A stretch of 64,000 bases of DNA from an uncultured Muribaculaceae bacterium (GTDB taxonomy: Bacteria; Bacteroidota; Bacteroidia; Bacteroidales; Muribaculaceae), in assembly GCA_958439725.1 (NCBI GenBank), contig CAUBWJ010000002.1, positions 62,001-126,000 of the forward strand, in the 5' to 3' direction. Both the position numbers and the translations under genes were made by a program. Positions 17,209 through 26,293 of this stretch are shown piece by piece (position 1 is the first letter of the stretch; each line of letters starts with the position of its first letter). A model generated the notes under the pieces. The model saw only the letters and a program-made list of their open reading frames with translations. It did no database searches and was not told the DNA's origin.

Positions 17209-20200
17209 TTATTTTGAGCCGGTATGCTGCTCTACCCATTTACGTGCATTAATGAATGCATCGATCCATGGAGTGATGTCGTCGTTAAGACGGCCTGTGG
17301 GGTAATAGGCACACTGCCAGGGGAAGATGGCTCTTTCAAGGTGGGGCATCATTGCGAGATGACGTCCGTCGGCAGAACAGATGCCTGCAACCGCTCCCTT
17401 AGAACCATTGGGGTTGCCCGGATAGGAGCTGTAGTTGTATTTGAGCGCGATGTTGTAGCGGTCAAGCGGCAGGGGCAGATTGAATTTTCCCTCACCGTGC
17501 GCTACCCATATGCCTGTTTTGATTCCGGCCAGGGATCCGAACATCACCGAGTTGTTTTCCGGAACGGTCACTCCGAGGAACTGGGATTCGAACTTGTGGC
17601 TTATGTTGTGTTCCATTACGGCCTTCTTCTCGTGGTCGGGATTGATGAGGTTTAATTCGACCATGAGCTGGCAACCGTTGCAGACGCCGAGCGAAAGAGT
17701 GTCTTTGCGGGCGTAGAAGCGGTCAAGGGCAGCCTTGGCGTTGGGGTTCCAGAGGAATCCTCCGGCCCAGCCTTTGGCCGATCCGAGAACGTCGGAGTTG
17801 GAGAATCCGCCGCAGAACACGATCATATTCACATCATCAAGAGTTTCGCGACCAGAAATAAGGTCGGTCATATGAACGTCCTTGACTTCGAATCCTGCAA
17901 GATAGAGTGAGTAGGCCATCTCACGGTCGCCGTTTACACCCTTTTCGCGGATGATCGCCGCGCGGGGCCCCTTAGTCTTGTGACGTCCGAGAGCGAGTCC
18001 GCGCGAAGCGAGCTTGCCGTTGAAGGATGCCGGAATGCGATAGCGGATGGGCTGTTTGCTGAAGTTGGAATAGCGGAGCTCAGCACATTTCTCACTGCTC
18101 TGGAGACGGTCAAGAAGGTAGGATGTGCGGAACCATACATCTCTCAGAGCGTCTATATCGAAATTGAATACGTTGCCGGAGTGATTGACCGTGACGGTTC
18201 TTGTTTCGGTAGGACGACCGATTTTTGCAACCTCTACGCCTGCTTCTGTGAGAAGCCTAAACGCTGATTCTGCCTTATCGTCGGCAATTTGCATGAGGAC
18301 GGCAGGGTTCTCGGCGAAAAGAATCTTGAGGATATCATTTTCACCGTTTTGGGTGAAGGATTCAGTGCTGATTTCCAGACCTCCGTTTACATTGGCGAAA
18401 GTCATTTCAAGCAGTGCTGTAATCATACCGCCGGCGCTTATATCGTGGAGGGCGAGAATCGAGCCTCGTTTCACGAGCTTCTGGACGGCATTGAAAGCAG
18501 CGGCGAATTTTTCAGCAGAAGCAACAGTAGGCACACTTGCGCCGAGGGCATTCAGTGCCTGATTCAGCGCAGAACCACCGAGCCGGAGAGAGCAACCGGA
18601 GAAGTCCACCCGATAAATGGAGGATTTCTTTACATTGCGAATGACGGGAGAAACTATCTTACGGACATTCGATACACCACCGGCAGCCGATATAATCACA
18701 GTGCCGGGAGCAAATACTTTGTCCTCGCCATATTTCTGGGTCATGGAAAGAGAATCCTTTCCAGTTGGAATGTTGATCCCGAGGGCACATGCGAAATCGC
18801 TGCAGGCCTCGACGGCGCGGTAAAGAGCGGCGTCCTCGCCGGGATTTTTGCAGGGCCACATCCAGTTGGCCGAAAGCGATACAGAGCTGAGACCGTTTGT
18901 TAGCGGTGCGCCCACAATGTTTGTAAGCGATTCGGCCACTGCCATAACCGAGCCGGCGGCAGAGTCAACCAGTGCTACCTGGGGGGCATGGCCGATAGAA
19001 GTGGCAATACCGCTGCGGCCATTGTAGTCGAGAGCTACAGCGCCGCAGTCGCTCAGCGGCAGCTGTATTTCGCCCTGGCATTGCTGACGGGCAATCTTGC
19101 CGGTAACCGAACGGTCAACCTTGTTGGTAAGCCAGTCTTTGCACGCTACTGCCTCGAGCGAGAGCACATCTCGGAGATAATCGTTGATTTTAGTCTCGTC
19201 GTAAACGGGATCGGCATATTTGATTTCAACCGTTGAATCGGTCATGACGGTCTTGGGCGAGTTGCCGAACATATCGGCCATGCCGAGATCGATGGGCTTC
19301 ACGCCGTCGGACTGACGGAATACGAAGCGGTCGTCGCCGGTGGTTTTTCCGACAACATACATGGGGGCACGTTCGCGTTCAGCTATGGTATTCACATATT
19401 CGATATCGCCGGAGTTGATTACCATACCCATGCGCTCCTGGCTTTCGTTACCCACAATTTCTTTTGCTGAAAGAGTGGAGTCACCTACAGGAAGTGAATT
19501 GAGGTCGATTTCTCCACCGGTTGCCTCCACAAGTTCGGAAAGGGCGTTAAGGTGTCCTCCCGCGCCGTGGTCGTGGATGGAGACTATGGGGTTGCTGTCG
19601 CTTTCAGCAAGAGCGCGGATAACGTTCGAAACGCGTTTCTGCATCTCGGGGTTGGCGCGCTGAATGGCATTCAGCTCGATGGAGTTGTCGTATACGCCGG
19701 TCTCGACAGATGAGACAGCGCCGCCACCCATGCCGATGCGGTAATTGTCACCTCCCATCACCACGACGTCCTGGCCGGGAACCGGAGTGCCCTTTATCGC
19801 ATCTTTTTTTGCTGCGAAGCCTACACCTCCGGCAAGCATTATCACCTTGTCGTAGGCATACATGCGGCCGTTTTCGTCGTGTTCAAATGTGAGGAGAGAG
19901 CCGCAGATAAGGGGCTGACCGAACTTGTTTCCGAAGTCGGATGCTCCGTTGGAAGCCTTTATAAGGATGTCGGAAGGAGTCTGATAGAGCCATACACGCG
20001 GATTTGACATCAGTTCCCAGCGGTGCTCGGGTGAGAGGCGCGGATATGAGGTCATATAAACCGCGGTTCCGGCTATAGGCAGAGAGGCCTTGCCTCCACC
20101 CAGACGGTCGCGAATTTCACCGCCTGTGCCCGTCGCTGCGCCGTTGAACGGTTCCACGGTGGTGGGGAAGTTGTGGGTCTCGGCCTTGAGTGAGATAACC

Positions 20201-20919
20201 GTGTCAATTTCCTTGACGTCGAAATAGTCGGGGCGCTCGGGATGAGTGGGGTAGAACTGCTCGACTTTCGGGCCTTCGATAAATGCCACATTGTCTTTAT
20301 AGGCCGAAACCAGTCCGTTGGGGTTGACCTGTGAGGTCTTCTTTATCAATTTGAAGAGGGACATGGGTTTCTCCTCTCCGTCAATAATAAATGTTCCGTT
20401 GAAAATCTTATGGCGGCAGTGCTCGGAGTTCACTTGAGAGAAACCGAACACCTCGCTGTCGGTAAGCGGGCGCCCGAGTTTTTCGGCAAGTTCGCGGAGA
20501 TACTGTTCTTCTTCCTGGCTGAGCGCAAGGCCTTCGGTGCGGTTGTAAACCGTGATGTCGTCAATGTGTACGATCGGATCGGGCTTGCGGTCAACATGGA
20601 ATACCTTCGAGTTCAGACCATCATAAAGGCGGAAAAGCATCCGGTCGAACTTCGGTTCGTCGTCGCGTGTGAGATTGAACTGCTCTATGCGTGTTATTCC
20701 CTGGAGACCCATGTTCTGGGTGATCTCTACGGCATTTGTGCTCCACGGAGTAATCATTTCTTTACGGGGACCGATGAAACGGCCCTTTATGGAAGTGGAC
20801 ACGAGAGGTGTGGCGCCCCCGAACAACCATGACAGTTTTTCTTTCTCTTCTGAAGAAAACTTATGGTCGGTCTCAACGGCATAAACCGTGGTGGCACCTT
20901 TCTTAAAGTATACAACCAT
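17209..20919 (-). CDS. purL: Phosphoribosylformylglycinamidine synthase, large single-chain form
   Basis: A 1236-residue FGAM synthase that converts FGAR, glutamine and ATP to FGAM in step 4 of purine synthesis. It is the fused PurSLQ type. The N-terminal part has the PurS-like region. The central synthase halves show GFSQVNSEHCRHKIFNG, KAETHNFPTTVEPFNGAATG, GGGAVSSVETG and ISAGGMITALLEM. The C-terminal glutaminase has the nucleophile in LGVCNGCQLM, WVAHGEGKFN, and the terminal MPHLERAIFPWQ catalytic His/Glu. The C-terminal glutaminase is thus intact, in contrast to the PurF-like protein next door. It has its own promoter about 60-85 nt upstream. Confidence 0.97.
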   Translation of the reverse strand: MVVYFKKGATTVYAVETDHKFSSEEKEKLSWLFGGATPLVSTSIKGRFIGPRKEMITPWSTNAVEITQNMGLQGITRIEQFNLTRDDEPKFDRMLFRLYDGLNSKVFHVDRKPDPIVHIDDITVYNRTEGLALSQEEEQYLRELAEKLGRPLTDSEVFGFSQVNSEHCRHKIFNGTFIIDGEEKPMSLFKLIKKTSQVNPNGLVSAYKDNVAFIEGPKVEQFYPTHPERPDYFDVKEIDTVISLKAETHNFPTTVEPFNGAATGTGGEIRDRLGGGKASLPIAGTAVYMTSYPRLSPEHRWELMSNPRVWLYQTPSDILIKASNGASDFGNKFGQPLICGSLLTFEHDENGRMYAYDKVIMLAGGVGFAAKKDAIKGTPVPGQDVVVMGGDNYRIGMGGGAVSSVETGVYDNSIELNAIQRANPEMQKRVSNVIRALAESDSNPIVSIHDHGAGGHLNALSELVEATGGEIDLNSLPVGDSTLSAKEIVGNESQERMGMVINSGDIEYVNTIAERERAPMYVVGKTTGDDRFVFRQSDGVKPIDLGMADMFGNSPKTVMTDSTVEIKYADPVYDETKINDYLRDVLSLEAVACKDWLTNKVDRSVTGKIARQQCQGEIQLPLSDCGAVALDYNGRSGIATSIGHAPQVALVDSAAGSVMAVAESLTNIVGAPLTNGLSSVSLSANWMWPCKNPGEDAALYRAVEACSDFACALGINIPTGKDSLSMTQKYGEDKVFAPGTVIISAAGGVSNVRKIVSPVIRNVKKSSIYRVDFSGCSLRLGGSALNQALNALGASVPTVASAEKFAAAFNAVQKLVKRGSILALHDISAGGMITALLEMTFANVNGGLEISTESFTQNGENDILKILFAENPAVLMQIADDKAESAFRLLTEAGVEVAKIGRPTETRTVTVNHSGNVFNFDIDALRDVWFRTSYLLDRLQSSEKCAELRYSNFSKQPIRYRIPASFNGKLASRGLALGRHKTKGPRAAIIREKGVNGDREMAYSLYLAGFEVKDVHMTDLISGRETLDDVNMIVFCGGFSNSDVLGSAKGWAGGFLWNPNAKAALDRFYARKDTLSLGVCNGCQLMVELNLINPDHEKKAVMEHNISHKFESQFLGVTVPENNSVMFGSLAGIKTGIWVAHGEGKFNLPLPLDRYNIALKYNYSSYPGNPNGSKGAVAGICSADGRHLAMMPHLERAIFPWQCAYYPTGRLNDDITPWIDAFINARKWVEQHTGSK

Positions 20920-20975
20920 TATCTGACAGTATGATGAAAAGTGAAAATGAAGGTTTGATTGACAAAAAGTCGCTG

Positions 20976-21006
20976 CAAATTTACGGATTTTTATTTATGA
21001 CGCAAA
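20976..21006 (-). promoter_or_regulatory. Promoter of purL
   Basis: TAAATTTG on the minus strand (20976-20983) with TTTG (21003-21006) 19 nt further upstream, matching the Bacteroidetes -7/-33 pair. About 57 nt before the purL ATG. I see no recognisable purine riboswitch in the leader. Confidence 0.7.
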
Positions 21007-21021
21007 GCGTTATCGTAATTC

Positions 21022-21627
21022 TCATTTCTTTCCGGAAACAGTTTCAATGCTATAGGGGTCGAAATCGGGCGGCATGGATGAAAACGGTATCACTACGGGC
21101 AGAGATACGTCAATAAGTTCTATAACCAAATTGCGTGAAAACAGAGATGTTTCTGATACGCGGTTCCAGTTGAAAGCTACTTTTCCTATTATTTCCAGCT
21201 TTTCATCTTTTATGACTGAAGCATTCCCTTTACGGGTTGAGACTTGGGAGCTTTCTGATGTGAGGGATGATTCTTCTGTTTTGTCACCAGTAAGGCCTGA
21301 GTCATCGCTTTGCTTCTCTTTCCTGAGAAAAACTAAAGTCATACTTTTACCCGGTTCCAGAATAACTTTCTGTAATGAGAGCGCGCGCCGGGCTTCCGGC
21401 TGAAGAAGCGTGGAATAATAGATATGGCTCATTACAACCGGGGCGAAGATGAATGGTATCATCAATGCTATGAAAAGCATCCGGGAGTCAAAAATGACTC
21501 CCGCTACCAACAGAATCAGGAATGGCAGTGCAAGTGACAAAGCGACCTTGGGAAGCTTTTGCCTGACTGCAATCCGAAAATATACTGAGGATGTGAGCCG
21601 GAAGGGTGTCGATTCAAAGACCACCAA
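21022..21627 (-). CDS. Hypothetical membrane protein, in frame behind the DUF1015 gene
   Basis: A 201-residue protein that I do not recognise. It has two close hydrophobic helices (about residues 28-46 and 50-66), then a soluble part with a low-complexity Ser/Thr/Glu-rich linker (about 107-135) and a beta-rich tail. No ATG is available at the front. The frame is the same as that of the DUF1015 gene, separated from it only by a TGA and one Glu codon, and the first start codons are TTG (21627) and GTG (21624). It may be translated by termination-reinitiation or, less likely, by read-through of the TGA. Last gene of the fur-purA-DUF1015 operon. Real coding is likely because of the well-formed membrane helices; function unknown. 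Confidence 0.6.
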   Translation of the reverse strand: MVVFESTPFRLTSSVYFRIAVRQKLPKVALSLALPFLILLVAGVIFDSRMLFIALMIPFIFAPVVMSHIYYSTLLQPEARRALSLQKVILEPGKSMTLVFLRKEKQSDDSGLTGDKTEESSLTSESSQVSTRKGNASVIKDEKLEIIGKVAFNWNRVSETSLFSRNLVIELIDVSLPVVIPFSSMPPDFDPYSIETVSGKK

Positions 21628-21630
21628 TTC

Positions 21631-22875
21631 TCAAGATAGCTTATGGATTACCAGGCCGGAGCGTAATTTGGGCTCAAACCATGTGGTTTTCGGGGGCATG
21701 ATATTACCGCTGTCGGCAATATCCATCAGCTGTTTCATGGAAACGGGGTAAAGAGCAAGAGCCATTTTCATTTCGCCGGAATCAACGCGGCGGGAGAGCT
21801 CTCCGAGACCTCGGATTCCGCCCACGAAGTCTATGCGCTTGTCGCTTCTTAAATCGGTGATGCCGAGAATGTCGCGGAGAATAAGGTCACTTGATATGGT
21901 CACGTCGAGCACTCCGATAGGGTCGTTGTCATCGTATCGCCCCTCGCGTGGAGTAAGAGAATACCAATCGCCGTCTAAATAGAGCGCAAAGTTGTGGAGA
22001 CGGGAAGGCTTATAGATTTCTTTCCCTTTTTTCTCGACTATGAAGTCTTTGGTTAGGCGCACCAGAAACTCTTCCGGGGTAAGGCCGTTGAGGTCTCTTA
22101 CCACACGGTTGTAGTCAATGATTCTCAGATGGGATGCCGGGAAAGCTACGGCTAAGAAGTAGTTATACTCCTCGTCGCCCTTATGGTCGGGATTCGATTT
22201 TGCTTTCTCGTCTCCCACCAGCGCCGCAGCGGCAGAACGATGGTGGCCGTCGGCAATATACAGGTAGGGTATTTTATTAAATTCCTCTGTGATGGCGGCT
22301 ATTAATTCCGGTTCGTTCACAACCCAGAATGTATGGCCGAATCCGTCGGGAGCCACAAAGTCATATTCCGGTTCTCCTGCGGTAACCGTATCGATTATCT
22401 GTTGGAGACTTTCGTTATCGGGGAACGCAAAAAACACGGGTTCAATGTTGGCATCGTTGACCCGCACATGCTTCATACGGTCTTCCTCTTTGTCGCGACG
22501 GGTAAGCTCATGCTTTTTTATCCGTCCCTCCATATAGTCGTTTACCCAGGCTGCTACAACTATACCATACTGCGTGCGGCCGTCCATGGTCTGCGCGTAA
22601 ATATAGTAATGGTCTTCCGGATCCTGAACAAGCCATCCGTTGTCCTGGAAAAGCCTGAAATTCTCCACGGCTTTTCCGTAGACCTGCGGATCGTGCTCAT
22701 CCACGTCAGGCCCGAAATCAATCTCAGGCTTTATGATGTGATAGAGCGACTTAGGATTGCCTTCAGCTTCCTTTCGGGCCTCTTTCGAGTCAAGAACATC
22801 GTAAGGGCGCGAGGCCACGTCGGTGACAAACTGGCGTGGCGGACGCACACCTTTAAACGGTTTTACTTTTGCCAT
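21631..22875 (-). CDS. DUF1015 family protein
   Basis: A 414-residue member of the DUF1015 family. Recognisable segments are the N-terminal FKGVRPP and ASRPYDVLDSKEA, KHELTRRDKEEDRMKH, the conserved LYIADGHHRSAAA motif near residue 205, and NYFLAVAFPASHLRIIDYNRVV. The HH/R motif and the Glu/Arg segments look like an active site, but the reaction for this branch is not something I can state. Many Bacteroidetes have this gene near serC/serA; here it follows purA by 55 nt instead. Cytosolic, no signal peptide. Ends with a TGA in frame with the next ORF. Confidence 0.85.
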   Translation of the reverse strand: MAKVKPFKGVRPPRQFVTDVASRPYDVLDSKEARKEAEGNPKSLYHIIKPEIDFGPDVDEHDPQVYGKAVENFRLFQDNGWLVQDPEDHYYIYAQTMDGRTQYGIVVAAWVNDYMEGRIKKHELTRRDKEEDRMKHVRVNDANIEPVFFAFPDNESLQQIIDTVTAGEPEYDFVAPDGFGHTFWVVNEPELIAAITEEFNKIPYLYIADGHHRSAAAALVGDEKAKSNPDHKGDEEYNYFLAVAFPASHLRIIDYNRVVRDLNGLTPEEFLVRLTKDFIVEKKGKEIYKPSRLHNFALYLDGDWYSLTPREGRYDDNDPIGVLDVTISSDLILRDILGITDLRSDKRIDFVGGIRGLGELSRRVDSGEMKMALALYPVSMKQLMDIADSGNIMPPKTTWFEPKLRSGLVIHKLS

Positions 22876-22930
22876 AAAGAGTTTTTTCAGGTGAGATTTA
22901 AGGTATAGATATAGTCTGGGAGTGAGACAA

Positions 22931-24211
22931 TCAGAGCGGTTTGCGGATGATTGTCTGCTCGCGGTCCGGACCGATTGAAACGATATAGATTGGTGTTTTG
23001 AGTTCTTTCTCGAGGAAATCGATATAGTTATTGAATGCCTCGGGGAACTCCTCGGTGGACTTCATTCCAGTCATATCGGTTTTCCATCCGGGAAGTGTGA
23101 CGTAAACAGGCTTGATGGTTTCTTCGTCGATGGAGAAGGGGAAATCTTCGGTTCTCTTGCCGTCAATCTCGTAAGCCACGCAGGCCTTAACCTCATCGAA
23201 TGAGTCGAGCACATCGCTCTTCATCATGATGAGTTTCGTAACTCCGTTAAGCATGATGGCATAGCGCAGAGCCACAAGATCAATCCAGCCGCAACGGCGC
23301 TCACGGCCGGTCACCGCACCGTATTCGTGGCCAAGGTCGCGAATGGTCTTTCCTGTTTCATCGAACAGCTCGGTGGGGAAGGGTCCGCTACCTACACGGG
23401 TGCAATAGGCCTTGAAAATGCCGAAAACGTCTCCGATTTTATTCGGGGCAACTCCAAGTCCGGAGCAAGCGCCGGCAGTGATGGTGTTGGACGATGTCAC
23501 GAATGGATATGAACCGAAATCCACATCGAGCATTGTGCCCTGGGCGCCTTCGCAGAGCACGGATTCTCCGTTCTCAAGAGCCTTGTTGATGAAGAATTCA
23601 GAATCAATCAGATCAAACGTCTTGAGATACTCCACAGCGTCAAGCCATTTGGCTTCCATTTCGGTAAGCGCAACAGTATCGGGTTCGCTGTCAAGAGCCT
23701 TAAGCATGGCTATATGACGGTTGCGGGCTGCTTCATATTTTGCGGGGAAGTTATGGAGAGTGTCGCCGAGGCGAAGGCCGTTGCGGGAAACCTTGTCGGT
23801 ATAAGTCGGGCCGATGCCTTTGCCGGTAGTACCTATCTTTGCGCCTCCTTTGGCCTTTTCGTTTGCGGCATCGAGCAGGCGATGGGTAGGCATAATCAGG
23901 TTGAGTTTCTTGGAAATCTTAAGAATCTTGCGAAGGTCTACACCTGACTTAATAAGCTCCTCGGCTTCCTGTTTGAAAAGCACAGGGTCAAGAACCACGC
24001 CATTGCCTATCACATTGGCGCGGACGCTCTGGAATACTCCGGACGGAATGGAGCGGAGCACATATTTTTTACCTTCAAATTCGAGAGTATGACCGGCATT
24101 CGGGCCTCCCTGAAAACGTGCTACGATGTCGTAACGGGGTGTAAGTACGTCAACTACTTTACCTTTTCCTTCATCGCCCCACTGGAGGCCTAATAATACG
24201 TCGACTTTCAT
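22931..24211 (-). CDS. purA: Adenylosuccinate synthetase
   Basis: A 426-residue enzyme making adenylosuccinate from IMP, aspartate and GTP, the first committed step to AMP. Full family length with the catalytic loop GLQWGDEGKGKVVD near the N terminus, QGGPNAGHT, GTTGKGIGPTYTDK, the LCEGAQGTMLDVDFGSYPF segment, TRVGSGPFPTEL, and GRERRCGWIDLVALRYA for IMP/GTP binding. It starts only 22 nt after a Fur-family regulator gene, so the two are likely co-transcribed. Confidence 0.97.
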   Translation of the reverse strand: MKVDVLLGLQWGDEGKGKVVDVLTPRYDIVARFQGGPNAGHTLEFEGKKYVLRSIPSGVFQSVRANVIGNGVVLDPVLFKQEAEELIKSGVDLRKILKISKKLNLIMPTHRLLDAANEKAKGGAKIGTTGKGIGPTYTDKVSRNGLRLGDTLHNFPAKYEAARNRHIAMLKALDSEPDTVALTEMEAKWLDAVEYLKTFDLIDSEFFINKALENGESVLCEGAQGTMLDVDFGSYPFVTSSNTITAGACSGLGVAPNKIGDVFGIFKAYCTRVGSGPFPTELFDETGKTIRDLGHEYGAVTGRERRCGWIDLVALRYAIMLNGVTKLIMMKSDVLDSFDEVKACVAYEIDGKRTEDFPFSIDEETIKPVYVTLPGWKTDMTGMKSTEEFPEAFNNYIDFLEKELKTPIYIVSIGPDREQTIIRKPL

Positions 24212-24233
24212 GATTACTGAATCTGATAGAAAA

Positions 24234-24710
24234 TTATTTGGTGACTTTTGTTAAATCTTTTTTTGCGAGTTTCTGGCAATGGGAGCACAGACCATAGATG
24301 TTCAGTTCGGACCGGAGGGGAGAAAATGTTCCGAAATGGCGCGACGACAGGAGGGAGTCAATTTCGGGGTCGCGTATTTCACGGATTTTTCCACAGCGGT
24401 TACAAATGAGATGATGATGGCCGGTGACTCCGGAGATTCTTTCGTACTGTGCCGGCTGATTGGCGAAGTTGTGCCGCAGGAGAATTCCCGCGCTGACCAG
24501 CACTTCCACCGTATTGTAGATGGTTGTGCGGGAAACATGGTACCCGGAATCAACCACGGCGTGATATAGCGCATCAATCGAAAAATGGCTGTTGAGGGAA
24601 AACGCCTTGTCAAGAATGGCAAAACGTTCAGGAGTTTTCCGCAATCCGTTTTCTTCAAGAAAACGCGAAAAAGTCGCAACGGCGGCATTTATTTGTCTAT
24701 CATCGCTCAT
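24234..24710 (-). CDS. Fur/PerR-family transcriptional regulator
   Basis: A 158-residue metal-dependent repressor. The N-terminal winged helix spans about residues 10-85 (NGLRKTPERFAILDKAF, then TIYNTVEVLVSAGIL). The C-terminal dimer domain has GHHHLICNRCGKIREI, and a second CxxC (GLCSHCQK) gives the two Cys pairs of the structural zinc site. Whether it senses iron, zinc or peroxide is not clear from residues alone. The gene is first in an operon with purA, an unexpected pairing. A -7 element lies 8 nt before its ATG. Confidence 0.9.
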   Translation of the reverse strand: MSDDRQINAAVATFSRFLEENGLRKTPERFAILDKAFSLNSHFSIDALYHAVVDSGYHVSRTTIYNTVEVLVSAGILLRHNFANQPAQYERISGVTGHHHLICNRCGKIREIRDPEIDSLLSSRHFGTFSPLRSELNIYGLCSHCQKLAKKDLTKVTK

Positions 24711-24718
24711 TTCGCCTA

Positions 24719-24726
24719 CAAAGATA
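24719..24726 (-). promoter_or_regulatory. -7 element for the fur-family/purA operon
   Basis: TATCTTTG on the minus strand fits TAnnTTTG and lies just before the start codon, which would give a nearly leaderless message. The matching -33 is weak (ATTG about 20 nt upstream). Confidence 0.5.
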
Positions 24727-24812
24727 ATAAAACGAGGGAAATAATCAATTAGGGAGGGTAAATAAATGGCGTGCTGTTCCCTTCAGGTCTGAAGCCGATA
24801 GACGCCTGCATT

Positions 24813-26174
24813 TTATTTGACCATGGCGATAGCCTCGTCGACAGTGAGCATTTTCTGAGAGCCGTCAGCCATGTTTTTCAATGTGACAAGGCCCTGTTTC
24901 ATCTCTTCTTCTCCCACTATCGCCACAAAAGGTATGGCAAGGTCGTTGGCACGCTGCATCTGTTTTTTCATTTTGGCGGCGTCGGGGTAGATTTCCGCGC
25001 TTATGCCGGCTTTGCGGAATAGCTTCAGGTATTTCATGGAAACCTCGGCTTCGCTTTTGCCGAAATTCGTGAACATGACCCGTGTTGCGGCGGAGGCGGA
25101 ATCCGGGTAAAGATCAAGGGCGTTCAGCACATCGTAAATACGGTCGGCGCCGAATGAAATGCCCACGCCGGAAAGGCCCGGCATGCCGAATACGCCGGTA
25201 AGGTTGTCGTATCTTCCGCCGCCGGTAATGCTGCCTATTGCCACATCCTTGGCTTTCACCTCGATGATTGTACCGGTATAGTAGTTCAGTCCTCTGGCAA
25301 GCGAGACATCAAGTTCAATGTCGGCCTTGAGCCCGAGGTTATTGATTCCTGAGATGACTTCTTCAAGCTCGGCTACGCCTTTAGCTCCCGTCTCTACGTC
25401 TTTGAGGATTTCACTCAGGGCGGTAATCCGCTCCTGGGTTGAACCTTTTATCTCAAGAATCGGAATAAGCCGTTCAATGGATTCCTCGCTGATCCCACGC
25501 TCGGAAAGCTCCGCTTTGACATTCTCGATGCCTATTTTGTCAATTTTGTCAATAGCTACCGTGATGTCTATGAGTTTGTCGGGTTGCCCCACAAGCTCGG
25601 CGATTCCTGAAAGCACCTTACGGTTATTCAGTTTGATGGTGATGTTTATGCCGAGACGCGAGAAAACCTCGTCGATCAGAGAGATAAGCTCAATTTCATT
25701 TATGAGGGAGTCAGAGCCTACCACATCGGCGTCGCACTGATAGAACTCGCGGTAGCGGCCTTTTTGCGGACGGTCGGCACGCCATACGGGCTGAATCTGA
25801 TAGCGCTTGAAAGGCATCGTGAGTTCGTTGCGGTGCTGAACCACAAACCGTGCGAAAGGAACCGTAAGGTCATATCGCAGCCCTTTTTCGGATATCTTGG
25901 AAGTAAGATGGCCTACGGATTCTGACTGAAGATCTATGTTCTCCATAGAGGCAGGCCAATTTCCAGAGTTAAGAATCTTGAAAAGAAGTTTGTCGCCTTC
26001 CTCTCCGTATTTTCCCATAAGCGTGGAGAGATTCTCCATCGCCGGGGTCTCTATCTGTGAAAAGCCGTAAAGCTTGAAAACCTCACGGATGGTATCGAAA
26101 ATATAATTGCGTCTCGCCATTTCTACGGGGCCGAAATCGCGGGTTCCTTTAGGGATGGATGGTTTCTGTGCCAT
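24813..26174 (-). CDS. hisS: Histidyl-tRNA synthetase
   Basis: A 453-residue class II synthetase charging tRNA-His. The start is the ATG at 26174 (MAQKPSIPKGTRDF); a TTG two codons upstream is an alternative only on paper. Visible motifs: IPKGTRDFGP and the motif 1 region, RYDLTVPFARFV, QIQPVWRADRPQKGRYREFYQCDADVVG in parts (motif 2), and the histidine-specific LARGLNYYTGTIIE and GGGRYDNL segments (motif 3 region near GISFGADRI). The C-terminal anticodon-binding domain covers about residues 350-453. Preceded by a good -7 element. Confidence 0.97.
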   Translation of the reverse strand: MAQKPSIPKGTRDFGPVEMARRNYIFDTIREVFKLYGFSQIETPAMENLSTLMGKYGEEGDKLLFKILNSGNWPASMENIDLQSESVGHLTSKISEKGLRYDLTVPFARFVVQHRNELTMPFKRYQIQPVWRADRPQKGRYREFYQCDADVVGSDSLINEIELISLIDEVFSRLGINITIKLNNRKVLSGIAELVGQPDKLIDITVAIDKIDKIGIENVKAELSERGISEESIERLIPILEIKGSTQERITALSEILKDVETGAKGVAELEEVISGINNLGLKADIELDVSLARGLNYYTGTIIEVKAKDVAIGSITGGGRYDNLTGVFGMPGLSGVGISFGADRIYDVLNALDLYPDSASAATRVMFTNFGKSEAEVSMKYLKLFRKAGISAEIYPDAAKMKKQMQRANDLAIPFVAIVGEEEMKQGLVTLKNMADGSQKMLTVDEAIAMVK

Positions 26175-26206
26175 AAGCAAAAACTAAATACGATTCAAAG
26201 CGACTG

Positions 26207-26214
26207 CAAAGTTA
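26207..26214 (-). promoter_or_regulatory. -7 element of hisS
   Basis: TAACTTTG on the minus strand, 33 nt before the hisS ATG, fits the Bacteroidetes -7 consensus. No clear TTTG at -33. Confidence 0.55.
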
Positions 26215-26228
26215 CATGATAAATATGA

Positions 26229-26264
26229 TAAAAGCCATAATCGTGTTTCGGATTATGGCTTTTA
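26229..26264 (-). terminator. Terminator after the TrpB gene
   Basis: A perfect 14-bp inverted repeat (TAAAAGCCATAATC and its complement) with an 8-nt loop lies 30 nt after the stop. The A/T ends of the stem supply the U-tract. Confidence 0.8.
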
Positions 26265-26293
26265 TATGTATGGCGCGGATTGGAGAGTGGCGT

